Source: Marthasterias glacialis
Taxonomy: Eukaryota > Echinodermata > Asteroidea > Forcipulatida > Asteriidae
Direction: 5' to 3'
DNA: 64,000 nt
Assembly (NCBI GenBank): GCA_911728455.2
Contig: OU452236.1
Coordinates: 6,876,171 to 6,940,170 of the forward strand
The notes beneath the pieces are model-generated. The model did not search any database, was not told the DNA's origin, and saw only the letters and a list, made by a program, of their open reading frames with translations. A program made the position numbers and the translations under genes. This document shows positions 9,501 through 16,866 of the stretch, in pieces. Positions within the stretch are counted from its first letter, which is position 1. Every line of letters starts with the position of its first letter.

Positions 9501-9896
9501 TATTATTAATGACCATATTATTTTGCAATAACTCAATTCATGAAAGCTTCCGAGCATGGTTATTTAAAATAAAGCATTTTACATGCGTGTTTTCAGTTTT
9601 AACTTGTAAGTTTTACTGTAGCCTAGCCCTCCATGCCTAGTCGAATACTCGTACGTAGGAGCGGAAGGTGTGCAAAATGCAATTTTCAATTTTGTCGTCT
9701 GCAACCGGCCAGAAAACATACACGTACGGAAAACTTAAACAAATGTTAGTTTTGACATAATGACATTTAACCAGCAGTTAATCAAAATACCCCTTTTTAA
9801 AATGAAAATTGTAATAAAAGGGTGGAATTTATAGAAAAAATTGCTAAATTTACCCAAACGATTTTTCTCCAATTCTATCCACTCGTCGTCTGCCAT
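428..9896 (-). CDS. SKIC2: SKIC2 (SKIV2L), Ski2-like DExH RNA helicase of the SKI complex; 15 exons, 3' part off the left edge
   Basis: This is a partial gene model built by joining minus-strand exons: 9854-9896, 9188-9318, 8391-8497, 7390-7507, 6741-6930, 6286-6590, 5850-5978, 5223-5368, 3792-3938, 3124-3208, 2479-2585, 1969-2115, 1064-1157, 654-866 and 428-538. Every junction has AG/GT and keeps frame, giving about 691 residues with no stop. Human SKIV2L is about 1,246 residues, so a little over half is present. Visible motifs are Walker A AHTSAGKT (367-374), Ia [11 protein letters not shown] (394-404), TGD (419-421), TTEIL (434-438), DEVH (458-461), SAT (489-491) and GIGVHHSG (665-672). 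Family knowledge: the protein is an ATP-driven 3'-5' RNA helicase that works with SKIC3 and SKIC8 to feed cytoplasmic mRNA to the exosome. MTR4 was considered, but the N-terminal [10 protein letters not shown] block and the [13 protein letters not shown] wording fit SKIV2L. Motifs V and VI, the arch and the C-terminal helical domain are outside the window. Confidence 0.95.
654..866 (-). CDS. SKIC2: SKIC2 coding exon 14 (motif IV region)
   Basis: The acceptor is tgaacag|GAC and the donor CCTCAG|GTAAAG. The exon encodes residues 584-654, including [33 protein letters not shown] and [11 protein letters not shown], nearly colinear with human SKIV2L at the start of RecA domain 2. Confidence 0.96.
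1064..1157 (-). CDS. SKIC2: SKIC2 coding exon 13
   Basis: The acceptor is accctag|T and the donor AAAGGG|GTAAGC. The exon encodes residues 552-583, including [14 protein letters not shown] and [10 protein letters not shown]. It corresponds to the lysine-rich insertion ([20 protein letters not shown] in human). It is shorter than in human, consistent with a variable loop. Confidence 0.88.
1455..1690 (-). mobile_element. tRNA-derived SINE, minus-strand copy
   Basis: Read on the minus strand, it has a tRNA-like head with CAAACTCAAG, a Pol III B-box-like ggttcgaaaacc (plus 1630-1641) and then gtcgtgacacttgtgtcctt. The body matches the plus-strand SINE at 4,672-5,028, for example taattgcttctcttcatcca. 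Its 5' end abuts the MITE at 1,693. The A box is degenerate or lost. Confidence 0.75.
1693..1902. mobile_element. MITE with 29-bp terminal inverted repeats
   Basis: The termini are inverted repeats. The outer 23 bp (1693-1715 and 1880-1902) are perfect, begin AAGGGGCTGTGTCGTCATGA, and extend to about 29 bp with one mismatch. The 210-bp interior has no ORF, so the element is non-autonomous. No clear target-site duplication is visible (cattaa to the left, caaccc to the right). A diverged relative lies at about 10,558. Confidence 0.85.
1969..2115 (-). CDS. SKIC2: SKIC2 coding exon 12
   Basis: The acceptor is ttttcag|T and the donor ACAGG|GTGAGT. The exon encodes residues 503-551, including [18 protein letters not shown] and [15 protein letters not shown], matching the linker between RecA domains in SKIV2L. 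It is in frame with both neighbours. Confidence 0.94.
2116..2478. other. SKIC2 intron 11, no feature seen
   Basis: The intron lies between exons 12 and 11. Short open frames occur on both strands, but none resembles a known protein. I see no repeat or RNA gene. Confidence 0.6.
2479..2585 (-). CDS. SKIC2: SKIC2 coding exon 11 (motif III SAT)
   Basis: The acceptor is ccacag|AGA and the donor GTCGG|GTAAGG. The exon encodes residues 468-502, beginning [13 protein letters not shown] and including ILLSATVPN, the SAT motif that couples ATP hydrolysis to unwinding. Confidence 0.95.
2611..2960. repeat. SINE-like interspersed repeat in SKIC2 intron 10
   Basis: The left end, with aataata followed by gtatagtgctttatctacgggcgtctcaaagcg, is the reverse complement of the usual 3' tail of invertebrate SINEs (gctttgagacgccc ... 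gctatataa). The body includes tttacaaggtgctgcggcgc and cacaggggaaaccccttg, wording I know as a common marine-invertebrate interspersed repeat. The boundaries are approximate. Confidence 0.6.
3124..3208 (-). CDS. SKIC2: SKIC2 coding exon 10 (DEVH box)
   Basis: The acceptor is gtgtag|G and the donor GAG|GTAAGA. The exon encodes residues 439-467, including [16 protein letters not shown] and [13 protein letters not shown]. The DEVH Walker B motif at 458-461 is intact. Confidence 0.96.
3420..3765 (+). repeat. minisatellite rich in degenerate TTAGGG-like units
   Basis: About four diverged units of roughly 70-110 bp share ggattagggtttggaaggatt and ttcaatgttggtggg. They are interleaved with gggttagggttaggattagg. 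The 3' end decays into (gttaga)n. It lies inside a SKIC2 intron 30 bp from exon 9, so it is not a telomere. Confidence 0.85.
3792..3938 (-). CDS. SKIC2: SKIC2 coding exon 9 (motifs Ia-Ic)
   Basis: The acceptor is ttgacag|G and the donor CTTAG|GTAAGT. The exon encodes residues 390-438, including [23 protein letters not shown] and CLIMTTEIL, the RNA-contacting motifs of RecA domain 1 in Ski2-like helicases. Confidence 0.96.
4095..4290 (-). mobile_element. second tRNA-derived SINE family, minus-strand copy
   Basis: The minus strand carries GGATTCAAATCC (plus 4201-4212), a good Pol III B box. It is followed downstream by the acatcgatg and aaaccaaaat blocks also found in the plus copy at 5,047-5,205. 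The boundaries are approximate. Confidence 0.55.
4672..5028 (+). mobile_element. tRNA-Leu-derived SINE, full length
   Basis: The head resembles tRNA-Leu(CAA): an acceptor-like GTGTC pairing with GACAC, an A box tggccgagtgg (4680-4690), an anticodon-like actcaag, a long variable arm (tctg..caga) and a B box ggttcgagtcc (4739-4749). A unique body follows, then a tail of gcgctttgagatgccc, aaaagcgctatataaa and (ATT)n at 5,011-5,028. The (ATT)n tail and internal Pol III promoter indicate a retroposed element rather than a tRNA gene. Confidence 0.9.
5047..5205 (+). mobile_element. second tRNA-derived SINE family, plus-strand copy
   Basis: The A-box-like tggtctagtgc (5060-5070) and B-box-like gcttcaaatcc (5104-5114) are spaced as in a tRNA, with tgcactagattgtgg between them. 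The tail holds acatcgatgtgtaaaaccaaaata. It matches in inverted form the copy at 4,095-4,290. Confidence 0.6.
5223..5368 (-). CDS. SKIC2: SKIC2 coding exon 8 (Walker A)
   Basis: The acceptor is acacag|TGG and the donor ACAAA|GTAAGA. The exon encodes residues 342-389, starting [13 protein letters not shown]. It includes the Q-motif region and the ATP-binding loop AHTSAGKT at 367-374, followed by VVAEYAIAL. The catalytic Lys and Thr are intact. Confidence 0.96.
5431..5650 (+). repeat. third copy of the 82-395 interspersed repeat
   Basis: It shares ccattcaactgcacagttgtg, actgtgcacagaa and gggcatagtttatttatca with the copies at 82-395. It lies in the intron between exons 8 and 7. The open frame of 70 codons is a by-product of the repeat. 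Confidence 0.75.
5850..5978 (-). CDS. SKIC2: SKIC2 coding exon 7
   Basis: The acceptor is cttacag|AAG and the donor GAG|GTAGAT. The exon encodes residues 299-341 in phase 0, including [13 protein letters not shown] and [13 protein letters not shown]. These match the segment just before the first RecA domain (human SQEQWAIPVDATS). Confidence 0.9.
5979..6285. other. SKIC2 intron 6, no feature seen
   Basis: AT-rich intron between exons 7 and 6. No repeat family, RNA gene or conserved motif is recognised. Confidence 0.6.
6286..6590 (-). CDS. SKIC2: SKIC2 coding exon 6 (acidic linker)
   Basis: The acceptor is cacacag|AT and the donor AAG|GTAAAG. The exon encodes residues 197-298, starting [15 protein letters not shown] and followed by a low-complexity acidic run of Asp and Glu at about 248-272. 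The run comes from GAT-rich microsatellite-like DNA at about 6,370-6,440. It is likely a disordered linker, variable between species, ahead of the helicase core. Confidence 0.9.
6741..6930 (-). CDS. SKIC2: SKIC2 coding exon 5
   Basis: The acceptor is ctgttag|GTC and the donor AATG|GTACAA. The exon encodes residues 134-196. It holds the diagnostic [15 protein letters not shown] and EEEIDFEN blocks, which correspond to [11 protein letters not shown] and EEEIDFEKDLL of vertebrate SKIV2L. This block is what most clearly separates the gene from MTR4. Confidence 0.93.
6962..7130 (-). repeat. interspersed repeat of the gggcccaatttcataaagc type
   Basis: The minus strand begins gggcccaatttcataaagc and continues through tgctaagc-type blocks. 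I know this wording as a very common dispersed repeat in sea-star and sea-cucumber genomes, so it supports an echinoderm source. It starts about 30 bp upstream of exon 5. The far terminus expected to mirror the start is degenerate. Confidence 0.5.
7390..7507 (-). CDS. SKIC2: SKIC2 coding exon 4
   Basis: The acceptor is gaag|G after a strong pyrimidine tract, and the donor is GAG|GTAAAG. A closer-looking AG (tacag at about 7493) would shift the frame into a stop, so the upstream acceptor is chosen. The exon encodes residues 94-133, including [11 protein letters not shown] and [13 protein letters not shown], matching the human TDPWSLLAV and TTGQILGYKE stretches. Confidence 0.88.
7508..8390. other. 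SKIC2 intron 3, with two G homopolymer runs
   Basis: No gene is seen. A G run of about 13 at 8,278-8,290 and another of about 10 at 8,325-8,334 are followed by taccccccacccccagg. They probably belong to an old transposon remnant. The rest is AT-rich without recognised repeats. Confidence 0.6.
8391..8497 (-). CDS. SKIC2: SKIC2 coding exon 3
   Basis: The acceptor is tcttcag|TTA and the donor CAGAG|GTAAAA. The exon encodes residues 59-93, beginning [13 protein letters not shown], closely matching LPHGLPP in human SKIV2L. It starts in phase 0 and leaves two bases (AG) for the next exon. Confidence 0.9.
8498..9187. other. SKIC2 intron 2, with a degenerate AACTATAGTTGG cluster
   Basis: No gene is seen. 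Between about 8,955 and 9,150 the motif caactatagttgg and its variants recur in both orientations, suggesting a decayed hairpin element or MITE. The open frames in the intron (up to 90 codons) have no recognisable product. Confidence 0.5.
9188..9318 (-). CDS. SKIC2: SKIC2 coding exon 2
   Basis: The acceptor is gcag|AC and the donor ACA|GTAAGT. The exon encodes residues 15-58, including [14 protein letters not shown], which matches the start of the Ski2 N-terminal region (human has a similar ELGCTGHWELL stretch). It ends in phase 0. Confidence 0.85.
9319..9853. other. SKIC2 intron 1, AT-rich
   Basis: A strongly AT-rich first intron. A short CpG-containing patch (tcgaatactcgtacgtagg) lies at about 9,640. 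No RNA gene or repeat is recognised. Confidence 0.5.
9854..9896 (-). CDS. SKIC2: SKIC2 coding exon 1 (start codon)
   Basis: It encodes the first 14 residues, beginning [12 protein letters not shown], plus one base of codon 15. The ATG has a favourable context (A at -3, G at +4), and the donor reads G|GTAAAT. The next exon supplies AC to complete an Asp codon. The N-terminus is not similar to the human start, so the choice rests on splicing, frame and context. Confidence 0.75.
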
Positions 9897-10557
9897 GCTG
9901 TCAACTACTTCCGCTGATGTACAGCAGTGTAGTATAAAAACACTATCAACTGCCGAGTACCAGTGAGGTAATTCCCCTAAATGTTTTTGAATTCTTGAGG
10001 GCGCTGTTTAAAATATTACGAAAAAGACGCGTTTCTTTTGTTGACGTTCCCTTTTTACTTTTATTGCTGACTGGCTCATGTGCATTAAAGATGAGATTGA
10101 AATTATTTTCCTCCAAACAAACAAAGGGCAATATTTTACAAAATAACGAAACCATATTTCGCAGTCGAAACTCGAGAGGAAAAGAAAACATCATAATTGT
10201 AAAAAAAAAAAGAAAGTACATTTAGGGAGATGTGAAAGTATAGAGTAGCTGTGTCAAGAAGAAAAACAAAGAAAAGACAATAAAAATAATGTCTCCTAAA
10301 AAAGATAAGCCAGTCATTCAGATCACCGTTATCAAGTGATTGAAGGAAGGGCCAGTCCGTCGTGGAGGGCGCTAGAGAAGAAACAAAAAGGTAAAAACAA
10401 AATCACGAAGCTGTCCGATCCTGTACAGGAAAATAGAAGCTGCCACTTTTGTGATACACTTACGGATTTGTATTGGTATCATAGAGCTGTATAATATAAA
10501 CAGCTCTATGCTCGGTATAGCATTGTTAAAAGTTTTGTGATTTTAAGTCCAGTGCTT
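9897..10557. other. upstream flank of SKIC2, promoter region by position only
   Basis: This is the sequence 5' of the SKIC2 start codon and must contain the 5' UTR and promoter. I see no convincing TATA box or initiator, so the start of transcription cannot be placed. An open frame of 91 codons (minus strand, 9946-10221) is low-complexity and AT-rich and is not supported as a gene. Confidence 0.45.
10480..10510. repeat. perfect 11-bp inverted repeat
   Basis: CATAGAGCTGT (10480-10490) and ACAGCTCTATG (10500-10510) are exact reverse complements with a 9-base AT-rich loop. This may be a decayed hairpin element. It is not followed by a T run and is too isolated for a functional call. Confidence 0.8.
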
Positions 10558-10640
10558 ATTGTGTTGCCATGATTATAGCAGTTGATAGAATAACCCAGTT
10601 ACTACGCACGCGCATACGGTCGCAGTTTGACACAGACAGC
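10558..10640. mobile_element. diverged MITE fragment related to the 1,693-1,902 element
   Basis: The blocks ccatgattatagcagt, aacccagttac and cggtcgcagtttgacac match the reverse complement of the right half of the MITE at 1,693-1,902. The other half is not recognisable. Confidence 0.55.
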
Positions 10641-11326
10641 ACAGTAATAGTCCGATTGCGTGACAATGTTTACATGCGGTAACGTGACCCCCTATAGGGT
10701 ATGACGTCATACAGCTGGTGAAAAATACGTGTAAAGAGATAAGCCGTGACACAGACTGAGTTCGAAAACAGTCGATTATACTTTCTTTAAGCTATGAATT
10801 AGTTAACCAGCCCTTTTATTTAAAGTAGTATGATGTGGCATTATTTTAAACCACATCTCTGTTTCATAATTCAACAGAAACCATGCACTACCGGCGTCGG
10901 ACGACTATTATATTATGTAGCCACCCGTTTGTTATTTTGTTTGAAACGTTGGCCTAAATCACTGTAAAAAATGGATAGACAACGTTGGAAAAGTGAGCAT
11001 TAATACCTAGCCTTGCAGAATTTCAAATAGGCAAAGGAATCACACAGTTTTGGAAAGCAATTTTTTTTGAGGATTTCAGCTTCAAAACTTTGAAATTTTT
11101 GTGTTGAAAAGTGTGTGGTGATCGCGGTCGTCTGGCCTAACGTTCCGTCGTGCGCTGTACACATCGTGCACATTTATACGGTAGGTCCTACTTTTACAAT
11201 TTTCAAGACTTGCTGGAACTGTCCTTACTGGCTTTATTCAGCCACTTGAAGGTCTTTGGTACATATGGAATATGTTTCACAGATTTCGAGCAAGAAAAGC
11301 CTCGATCGAATAAATTAAATGCATTA
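10641..11326. other. intergenic stretch, nothing supported
   Basis: This lies between the SKIC2 flank and the inverted-repeat element. No exon-like frame with splice sites, RNA gene or repeat is recognised. The frame of 100 codons at 11,150-11,452 runs into the inverted repeat and has no recognisable product. Confidence 0.5.
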
Positions 11327-11780
11327 ATCATCGTGTACCGTACCTCCCTTTCCTATGGAGGATTACGTGTGTGTACATTTTATACCCAGAAGTGGTCACG
11401 TGACGCGGGTCGCGCAATCGGTCTATTGGGCCCAGATCTCTATAAAGGTTAGACTTGGTTTCAAGTCTGTGATTGTGGTTCTCTCCGCCGACACAGAATC
11501 ATTATTGCCCGAAATGGCGCCCTCTTGTGGCATGAGTATGAGAATTTTAACCTTCAGTCGAGTGTGGTGATAGGATGTGTGTATAGGGCGGGCAATTTAG
11601 TCAGATGATGTTGCGTGAAAGTATACGGACAGATAACCGCGATCTCGGACTTGAAATCAAGTCTACATAAAGGTAGGCCTAATAGACCAATTGCACGACC
11701 CGCTTCACGTGACCTATTGTGGGTAGTAAATGTAAACAAACCCGACGTCCTCCATAGGGAAGTGCGGTACGGTATATGAT
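11327..11780. mobile_element. inverted-repeat (fold-back) element abutting the satellite
   Basis: The left arm (about 11,327-11,510) and right arm (about 11,590-11,780) are imperfect reverse complements, roughly 75-80% by eye. Shared blocks include cctatggagg, ggtcacgtga, gcgggtcg, ggtctatt, tttcaagtc and attgcccg. A spacer of about 80 bp separates the arms. The outer end of the right arm meets the first satellite monomer within a few bases. It may be a MITE or fold-back transposon. No transposase is present. Confidence 0.7.
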
Positions 11781-13625
11781 AAAAAAAGTCGGCAGCTCCA
11801 AGGTCAATAACTCCAGAAATAATGGGGCTAGAGAGAATTTTCTTTTACCCGCAGTTAGCTGCAAAATTCCTGCGTCAAAAAAATTAGTTTTGCCGGTAAT
11901 CCGGGGACATATACCACCTTGAAACTACCACTGGTTGTGCTCCGAAAGCCCTTCAAACGCAATGTCTAATGACACTTTTGCACAAAAAGCTGTAACAGAG
12001 TGAACACAAGACTTAGCAACGTCTCTATCTCCTTCGATATGGCGGGATCATAAAAAGTGTAACACTGTTGGAAAGCCCTACTCAGGGGCTTTCCGAAAAC
12101 GCCGGGCTTGGGGCTGTGCGATAAATAGGGAGGATGCCAGGGACCGCAGAAAAAGAGGACACCCCGAGGATGTCCAGTAGATACGTCGATAATAGCCAAG
12201 CCGGTGTGCTGGACCGAAGCCAACAAAAAGCTAAATTTGTACCGCCGAAAAAAAAGTCGACAGCGCCCCGGTCAATAACTCCAGAAAGATATGGCTAGAG
12301 AAAAAATTCTTGTACCCGCAGTTAGCTGCGACAGTCCTGATCCGTAAATTTAGTTTTCCCAGCAAGCCAGGGCAATCCTCCACCTTGAAACGACCACGGA
12401 GCGGGGCTGCTCCGAATGCCCTTCAAACACATGTCTTATGGCACTTTTGTACGTGAAGCTGTAACAGAGTGAAACCAAGATTAAGCAACGTCTCTATCTC
12501 CCAAAATATTGGCGGGATCTTGACAAGTCTGACACTGTTGGAAAGCCCTACTCAAGGGCTTTGCGAAAATGCCGGGTTGGTGCTGTGGGATAAATAGGGA
12601 GGATGCAAAAGACCGCGGAGTGAGGACACCCCGAGGATGTCCAATAGATACGGGCATGCTCTCAGTACGTCAACAATAACCAAGCCGGTGTCCTGGACCG
12701 AAGCCAGCAAAAAGAAAATCAAAACTACCGAATAAAAAGTCGGCAGCGCCCAAGTCAATAATTCCAGAAAGAATGAGGCTACAAAAATGTTTCTGTTACC
12801 TGCAGTTAGTTGCGATACCTGCATCCGAAAATCTAGTTTACCGGCCAGCCAGGGCCTTCTTCCACCTTGAAAGGAAGAGGGAGTGGGGCTACTCCGAATG
12901 CACGTCAAACACCTGTCTAATGGCACTTTTGTACACGAAGCTGAAACAGAGTAAAAACAAGACTCAGGAACGGCTCTAGCTCCCGAAATATTGGCGGGAA
13001 ACTGACAGGTCTGAAACTGTTGAAAAGCCCTGCTCACGAAGCTGAAACAGAGTGAAAACAAGACTTAGCAACGGCTCTAAATCCCAAAGTATTGGCGGGA
13101 AACTGACAAGTCTGACACTGTTGGAAAGCCCTGCTCATTGGTTTTCCAAAAATGCCGGTCTTGGGGCTGCAGGATAAATAGGGAGGATGCCAGGGACCGC
13201 GGAATGAGGACACACCGAGGATGTCCAGTGCATACGGCCATGCTGTGTACACGTCAACAATAGCCAAGGCGGCTACGTGTGTGCTGGACCGAAGCCAGCA
13301 AAAAAACGTCAAAAAAAGAAGTCGGCAGCGCCACGGCCAATAACTCCAGAAATAATGGGGCTTTTTAAGGGGGAAATGTCTTGTACGTGCAGGTAGCTTC
13401 CATAGTCCTGCATCCAAAACTCTGGTTTTCCCGGCCAGCCAGGACCATCTTCCGCCTTGAAAATACCAGGGAGCGGGGCTGCTCCGAATGCGCTCTAAAC
13501 GCCTGTCTAATGGCACTTTTGTACACGAAACTGTAACAGAGTGAAAACAAAACATAGCAACGGCTCTATCTTCCAAAGTATTGGCGGCAAACTGACAAGT
13601 CTGACACTGTTGGAAAGCCCTGCTC
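11781..13625 (+). repeat. diverged edge monomers of the satellite
   Basis: The first three to four units align to the consensus but differ at many positions. Examples are cccgcagttagctgc for cctgcaggtagctgc, and ctccagaaa for ctctagaaa. They also lack a block near caaggccactacgtgtg at about 12,190 and 12,675. Similarity rises to core level by about 13,600. The pattern is typical of an array edge that escapes homogenisation. Confidence 0.9.
12934..13135 (+). repeat. 101-bp partial duplication inside an edge monomer
   Basis: The block starting cacgaagctgaaacagagt at 12,934 is repeated at 13,035, so the third edge monomer is about 100 bp over length. The two copies have diverged (aagactcaggaacggc against aagacttagcaacggc), so the event is old or joined two different monomers. 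Confidence 0.85.
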
Positions 13626-16513
13626 ATGGGCTTTCCAAAAATGCTGGTCTTGTGGCTGTGGGATAAACAGGGAGGATGTCAGGGACCGCGGAGTGAGGAC
13701 ACCCGACGATGTCCAGTGCATACGGCCATGCTGTGTGTACGTCAACAATAGCCAAGGCCACTACGTGTGTGCTGGACCGAAGCCAGCAAAAAAACGCCGA
13801 AAAATAACAGGCGGCAGCGCCACGGCCAATAACTCTACAAATAATGGGGCTAGAGAGAAATTTCTTGTACCTGCAGGTTGCTGCCATAGTCCTGCATCCA
13901 AAAATCTGATTTTGCCGGCCAACCAGGGCCATTTTCCGCCTTGAAAACACCAGGGAGCGGGGTTGTTCCGAATGCGCTTCAAACGCCTGTCTAATGGCAC
14001 TTTTGTACACGAAACTGTAACAGAGTGAAAACAAGACTTAGCAACGGCTCTATCTCCCAAAGTATTGGCGGCAAACTGACAAGTCTGACACTGTTGGAAA
14101 GCCCTGCTGATGGGCTTTGCAAAAATGCCGGTCTTGAAGCTGCAGGATAAACAGGGAGGATGTCAGGGACCGCGGAGTGAGGACACCCCGACGATGTCCA
14201 GTGCATACGGCCATGCTGTGTGTACGTCAACAATAGCCAAGGCCACTACGTGTGTGCTGGACCGAAGCCAGCAAATAAACGCCGAAAAAGAAGTCGGCAG
14301 CGCCACGGCCAATAACTCTAGAAATAATGGGGCTAGAGAGAAATTTCTTGTACCTACAGGTAGCTGCCATAGTCCTGCATTCGAAAATCTGGTTTTCCCG
14401 GCCAGCCAGTACCGTCTTCCGCCTTGAAACTACCAGGGAGCGGGGCTGCTCCGAATGCGCTTCAAACGCCTGTCTAATGGCACTTTTGTACACGAAACTG
14501 TAACAGAGTGAAAACAAGACTTTGCAACGGCTCTATCTCCCAAAGTATTGGCGGCAAACTGACAAGTCTGACACTGTTGGAAAGCCATGCTGATGGGCTT
14601 TGCAAAAATGCCGGTCTTGGGGCTGCAGGATAAACAGGGAGGATGTCAGGGACCGCGGAGTGAGGACACCCCGACGATGTCCAGTGCATTCGGCCATGCT
14701 GTGTGTACGTCAACAATAGCCAAGGCCACTACGTGTGTGCTGGACCGAAGCCAGCAAAAAAACGCCGAAAAATAAAAGGCGGCAGCGCCACGGCCAATAA
14801 CTCTACAAATAATGGGGCTAGAGAGAAATTTCTTGTATCTGCTGGTTGCTGCCATAGTCCTGCATCCAAAAATCTGAATTTGCCGGCCAACCAGGGCCAT
14901 TTTCCGCCTTGAAAACACCAGGGAGCGGGGTTGTTCCGAATGCGCTTCAAACGCCTGTCTAATGGCACTTTTGTACACGAAACTGTAACAGAGTGAAAAC
15001 AAGACTTAGCAACGGCTCTATCTCCCAAAGTATTGGCGGCAAACTGACAAGTCTGACACTGTTGGAAAGCCCTGCTCATGGGCTTTGCAAAAATGCCGGT
15101 CTTGAAGCTGCAGGATAAACAGGGAGGATGTCAGGGACCGCGGAGTGAGGACACCCCGACGATGTCCAGTGCATACGGCCATGCTGTGTGTACGTCAACA
15201 ATAGCCAAGGCCACTACGTGTGTGCTGGACCGAAGCCAGCAAAAAAACGCCGAAAAAGAAGTCGGCAGCGCCACGGCCAATAACTCTAGAAATAATGGGG
15301 CTAGAGAGAAATTTCTTGTACCTGCAGGTAGCTGCCATAGTCCTGCATCCAAAAATCTGATTTTGCCGGCCAACCAGGGCCATTTTCCGCCTTGAAAACA
15401 CCAGGGAGCGGGGTTGTTCCGAATGCGCTTCAAACGCCTGTCTAATGGCACAATTGTACACGAAACTGTAACAGAGTGAAAACAAGACTTAGCAACGGCT
15501 CTATCTCCCAAAGTATTGGCGGCAAACTGACAAGTCTGACACTGTTGGAAAGCCCTGCTGATGGGCTTTGCAAAAATGCCGGTCTTGAAGCTGCAGGATA
15601 AACAGGGAGGATGTCAGGGACCGCGGAGTGAGGACACCCCGACGATGTCCAGTGCATACGGCCATGCTGTGTGTACGTCAACAATAGCCAAGGCCACTAC
15701 GTGTGTGCTGGACCGTAGCCAGCAAATAAACGCCGAAAAAGAAGTCGGCAGCGCCACGGCCAATAACTCTAGAAATAATGGGGCTAGAGAGAAATTTCTT
15801 GTACCTACAGGTAGCTGCCATAGTCCTGCATTCGAAAATCTGGTTTTCCCGGCCAGCCAGTACCATCTTCCGCCTTGAAAACACCAGGGAGCGGGGCTGC
15901 TCCGAATGCGCTTCAAACGCCTGTCTAATGGCACTTTTGTACACGAAACTGTAACAGAGTGAAAACAAGACTTTGCAACGGCTCTATCTCCCAAAGTGTT
16001 GGCGGCAAACTGACAAGTCTGACACTGTTGGAAAGCCCTGCTCATGGGCTGTGCAAAAATGCCGGTCTTGGGGCTGCAGGATAAACAGGGAGGATGTCAG
16101 GGACCGCGGAGTGAGGACACCCCGACGATGCCCAGTGCATTCGGCCATGCTGTGTGTACGTCAACAATAGCCAAGGCCACTACGTGTGTGCTGGACCGAA
16201 GCCAGCAAAAAAACGCCGAAAATTAAAAGGCGGCAGCGCCACGGCCAATAACTCTAGAAATAATGGGGCTAGAGGGTAATTTGTTGTACCTGCAGGTTGC
16301 TGCCATAGTCCTGCATCCACAAATCTGGTTTTGCCGGCCAACCAGGGCCATATTCCGCCTTAAAAACACCAGGGAGTGGGGTTGTTCCGAATGTGCTTCA
16401 AACGCCTGTCTAATGGCACTTTTTTACACGAAACTGTAACAGAGTGAAAACAAGACTTAGCAACGGCTCTATCTCCCAAAGTATTGGTGGCAAAATGACA
16501 AGTCTGACACTGT

Positions 16514-16534
16514 TGGAAAGCCCTGCTCATGGGC
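16514..16534 (+). repeat. representative conserved hairpin within each monomer
   Basis: AAAGCCC and GGGCTTT form a perfect 7-bp inverted repeat around a 7-base loop (tgctcat). The same stem is present in nearly every monomer, including edge copies at about 12,073 and 12,547. The loop varies: tgctgat, tgctaat, tactcag, tactcaa. Exceptions include gggtttt copies near 34,410, 37,308 and 42,140. Confidence 0.8.
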
Positions 16535-16866
16535 TTTGCAAAAATGCCGGTCTTGGGGCTGCAGGATAAACAGGGAGGATGTCAGGGACCGCGGAGTGAG
16601 GACACCCCGACGATGTCCAGTGCATACGGCCATGCTGTGTACGTCAACAATAGCCAAGGCCACTACGTGTGTGCTGGACCGAAGCCAGCAAAAAACGCCG
16701 AAAAAAGAAGTCGGCAGCGCCACGGCCAATAACTCTAGAAATAATGGTGCTAGAGAGTAATTTCTTGTACCTGCAGGTAGCTGCCATAGTCCTGCATCCA
16801 AAAATATGATTTTGCCGGCCAACCAGGGCCATCTTTCGCCTTGAAAACACCAGGGAGCGGGGTTGC

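Noticed and set aside
10289-10339. Short frame starting atgtctcctaaaaaagataagcc (16 codons)
   Set aside because: It ends at TGA after 16 codons with no donor site that extends it and no recognisable similarity.
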